Made by a program: the position numbers and the translations under genes. Shown piece after piece: positions 5,790 through 5,851 of a stretch of 5,851 nucleotides of DNA. Numbering within the stretch: the first letter of the stretch is position 1; the number at the start of each line of letters is the position of its first letter. Below the pieces are notes generated by a model. The model made no database searches. It was not told where the DNA came from and saw nothing but the letters and a program-made list of their open reading frames with translations. Origin of the DNA: Hydrogenothermaceae bacterium (GTDB lineage: Bacteria > Aquificota > Aquificia > Aquificales > Hydrogenothermaceae). The stretch is from positions 1 to 5,851 of the forward strand of contig JALSSG010000002.1 of the NCBI GenBank assembly GCA_026984355.1, written 5' to 3'.

Positions 5790-5795
5790 ATTATA
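5790..5795 (-). promoter_or_regulatory. Candidate -10 box (TATAAT) before the GC-rich hairpin region
   Basis: An exact TATAAT on the minus strand, 27 nt before the outer stem of the hairpin. No recognisable -35 lies at 17 nt (AAATTT); TTGTAA (5822-5817) would need a 21-nt spacer. If used, it would give a transcript of about 55 nt ending at the T-run, or a structured kdsC leader. Confidence 0.28.
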
Positions 5796-5851
5796 AGAGT
5801 ATGCAATTTAAAAAATTTTACAAAGACTTTTAATAGAAAGCCCATTTTATA

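Noticed and set aside
5705..5845. 46-codon open frame on the minus strand (ATG at 5845, stop at 5705) running through the hairpin
   Set aside because: No ribosome binding site, spans a terminator-like hairpin and a TATAAT box, and its hydrophobic F/L/V composition is what AT-rich non-coding DNA gives.

Overview
The window is AT-rich (about 30% GC by eye) and densely coding. It holds seven protein genes in two convergent blocks. The mix of Kdo (LPS) synthesis, histidine synthesis, a competence-type membrane channel and lysine/glutamate/isoleucine-rich proteins fits a Gram-negative bacterium. My best guess is a low-GC thermophile of the Aquificales (Sulfurihydrogenibium/Persephonella-like), but this is recognition by protein flavour only; no rRNA or other phylogenetic marker is present.

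Plus-strand block (168-3009): hisA (histidine isomerase), ridA (reactive enamine/imine deaminase) and a ComEC/Rec2-type DNA-uptake channel gene follow one another with gaps of 16 and 6 nt, so they look like one transcription unit. hisA has a consensus Shine-Dalgarno sequence. The comEC-like gene has almost none and probably depends on coupling to ridA. Its product has the competence core but ends in a roughly 110-residue polar tail instead of the usual metallo-beta-lactamase-like domain.

Minus-strand block (5688 down to 2988): kdsC (Kdo-8-phosphate phosphatase), a small TehB-like SAM methyltransferase, a MATE-family multidrug/solute exporter and a 98-residue two-helix membrane protein. The junctions are very tight: a TAATG stop-start overlap, a 16-nt overlap, and a 3-nt gap. 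This indicates one translationally coupled operon. The two blocks converge and their last genes overlap by 22 nt, with no terminator hairpin between them.

Non-coding parts: positions 1-167 are extremely AT-rich and carry a perfect 9-bp inverted repeat with a single central base (34-52) and a TATAAT box (143-148) just before hisA. Positions 5689-5851, upstream of kdsC, contain a sharply GC-rich island. On the minus strand it reads as a strong hairpin followed by a T-run (rho-independent terminator), with a TATAAT box about 28 nt upstream. It may be the terminator of a gene beyond the window, a kdsC leader attenuator or a short RNA gene. I see no CRISPR array, tRNA, rRNA, insertion sequence or prophage gene. 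Most of the window is ordinary housekeeping sequence. The points most worth a second look are the GC-rich island, the ComEC tail, the small membrane protein and the A7 junction between the methyltransferase and MATE genes.
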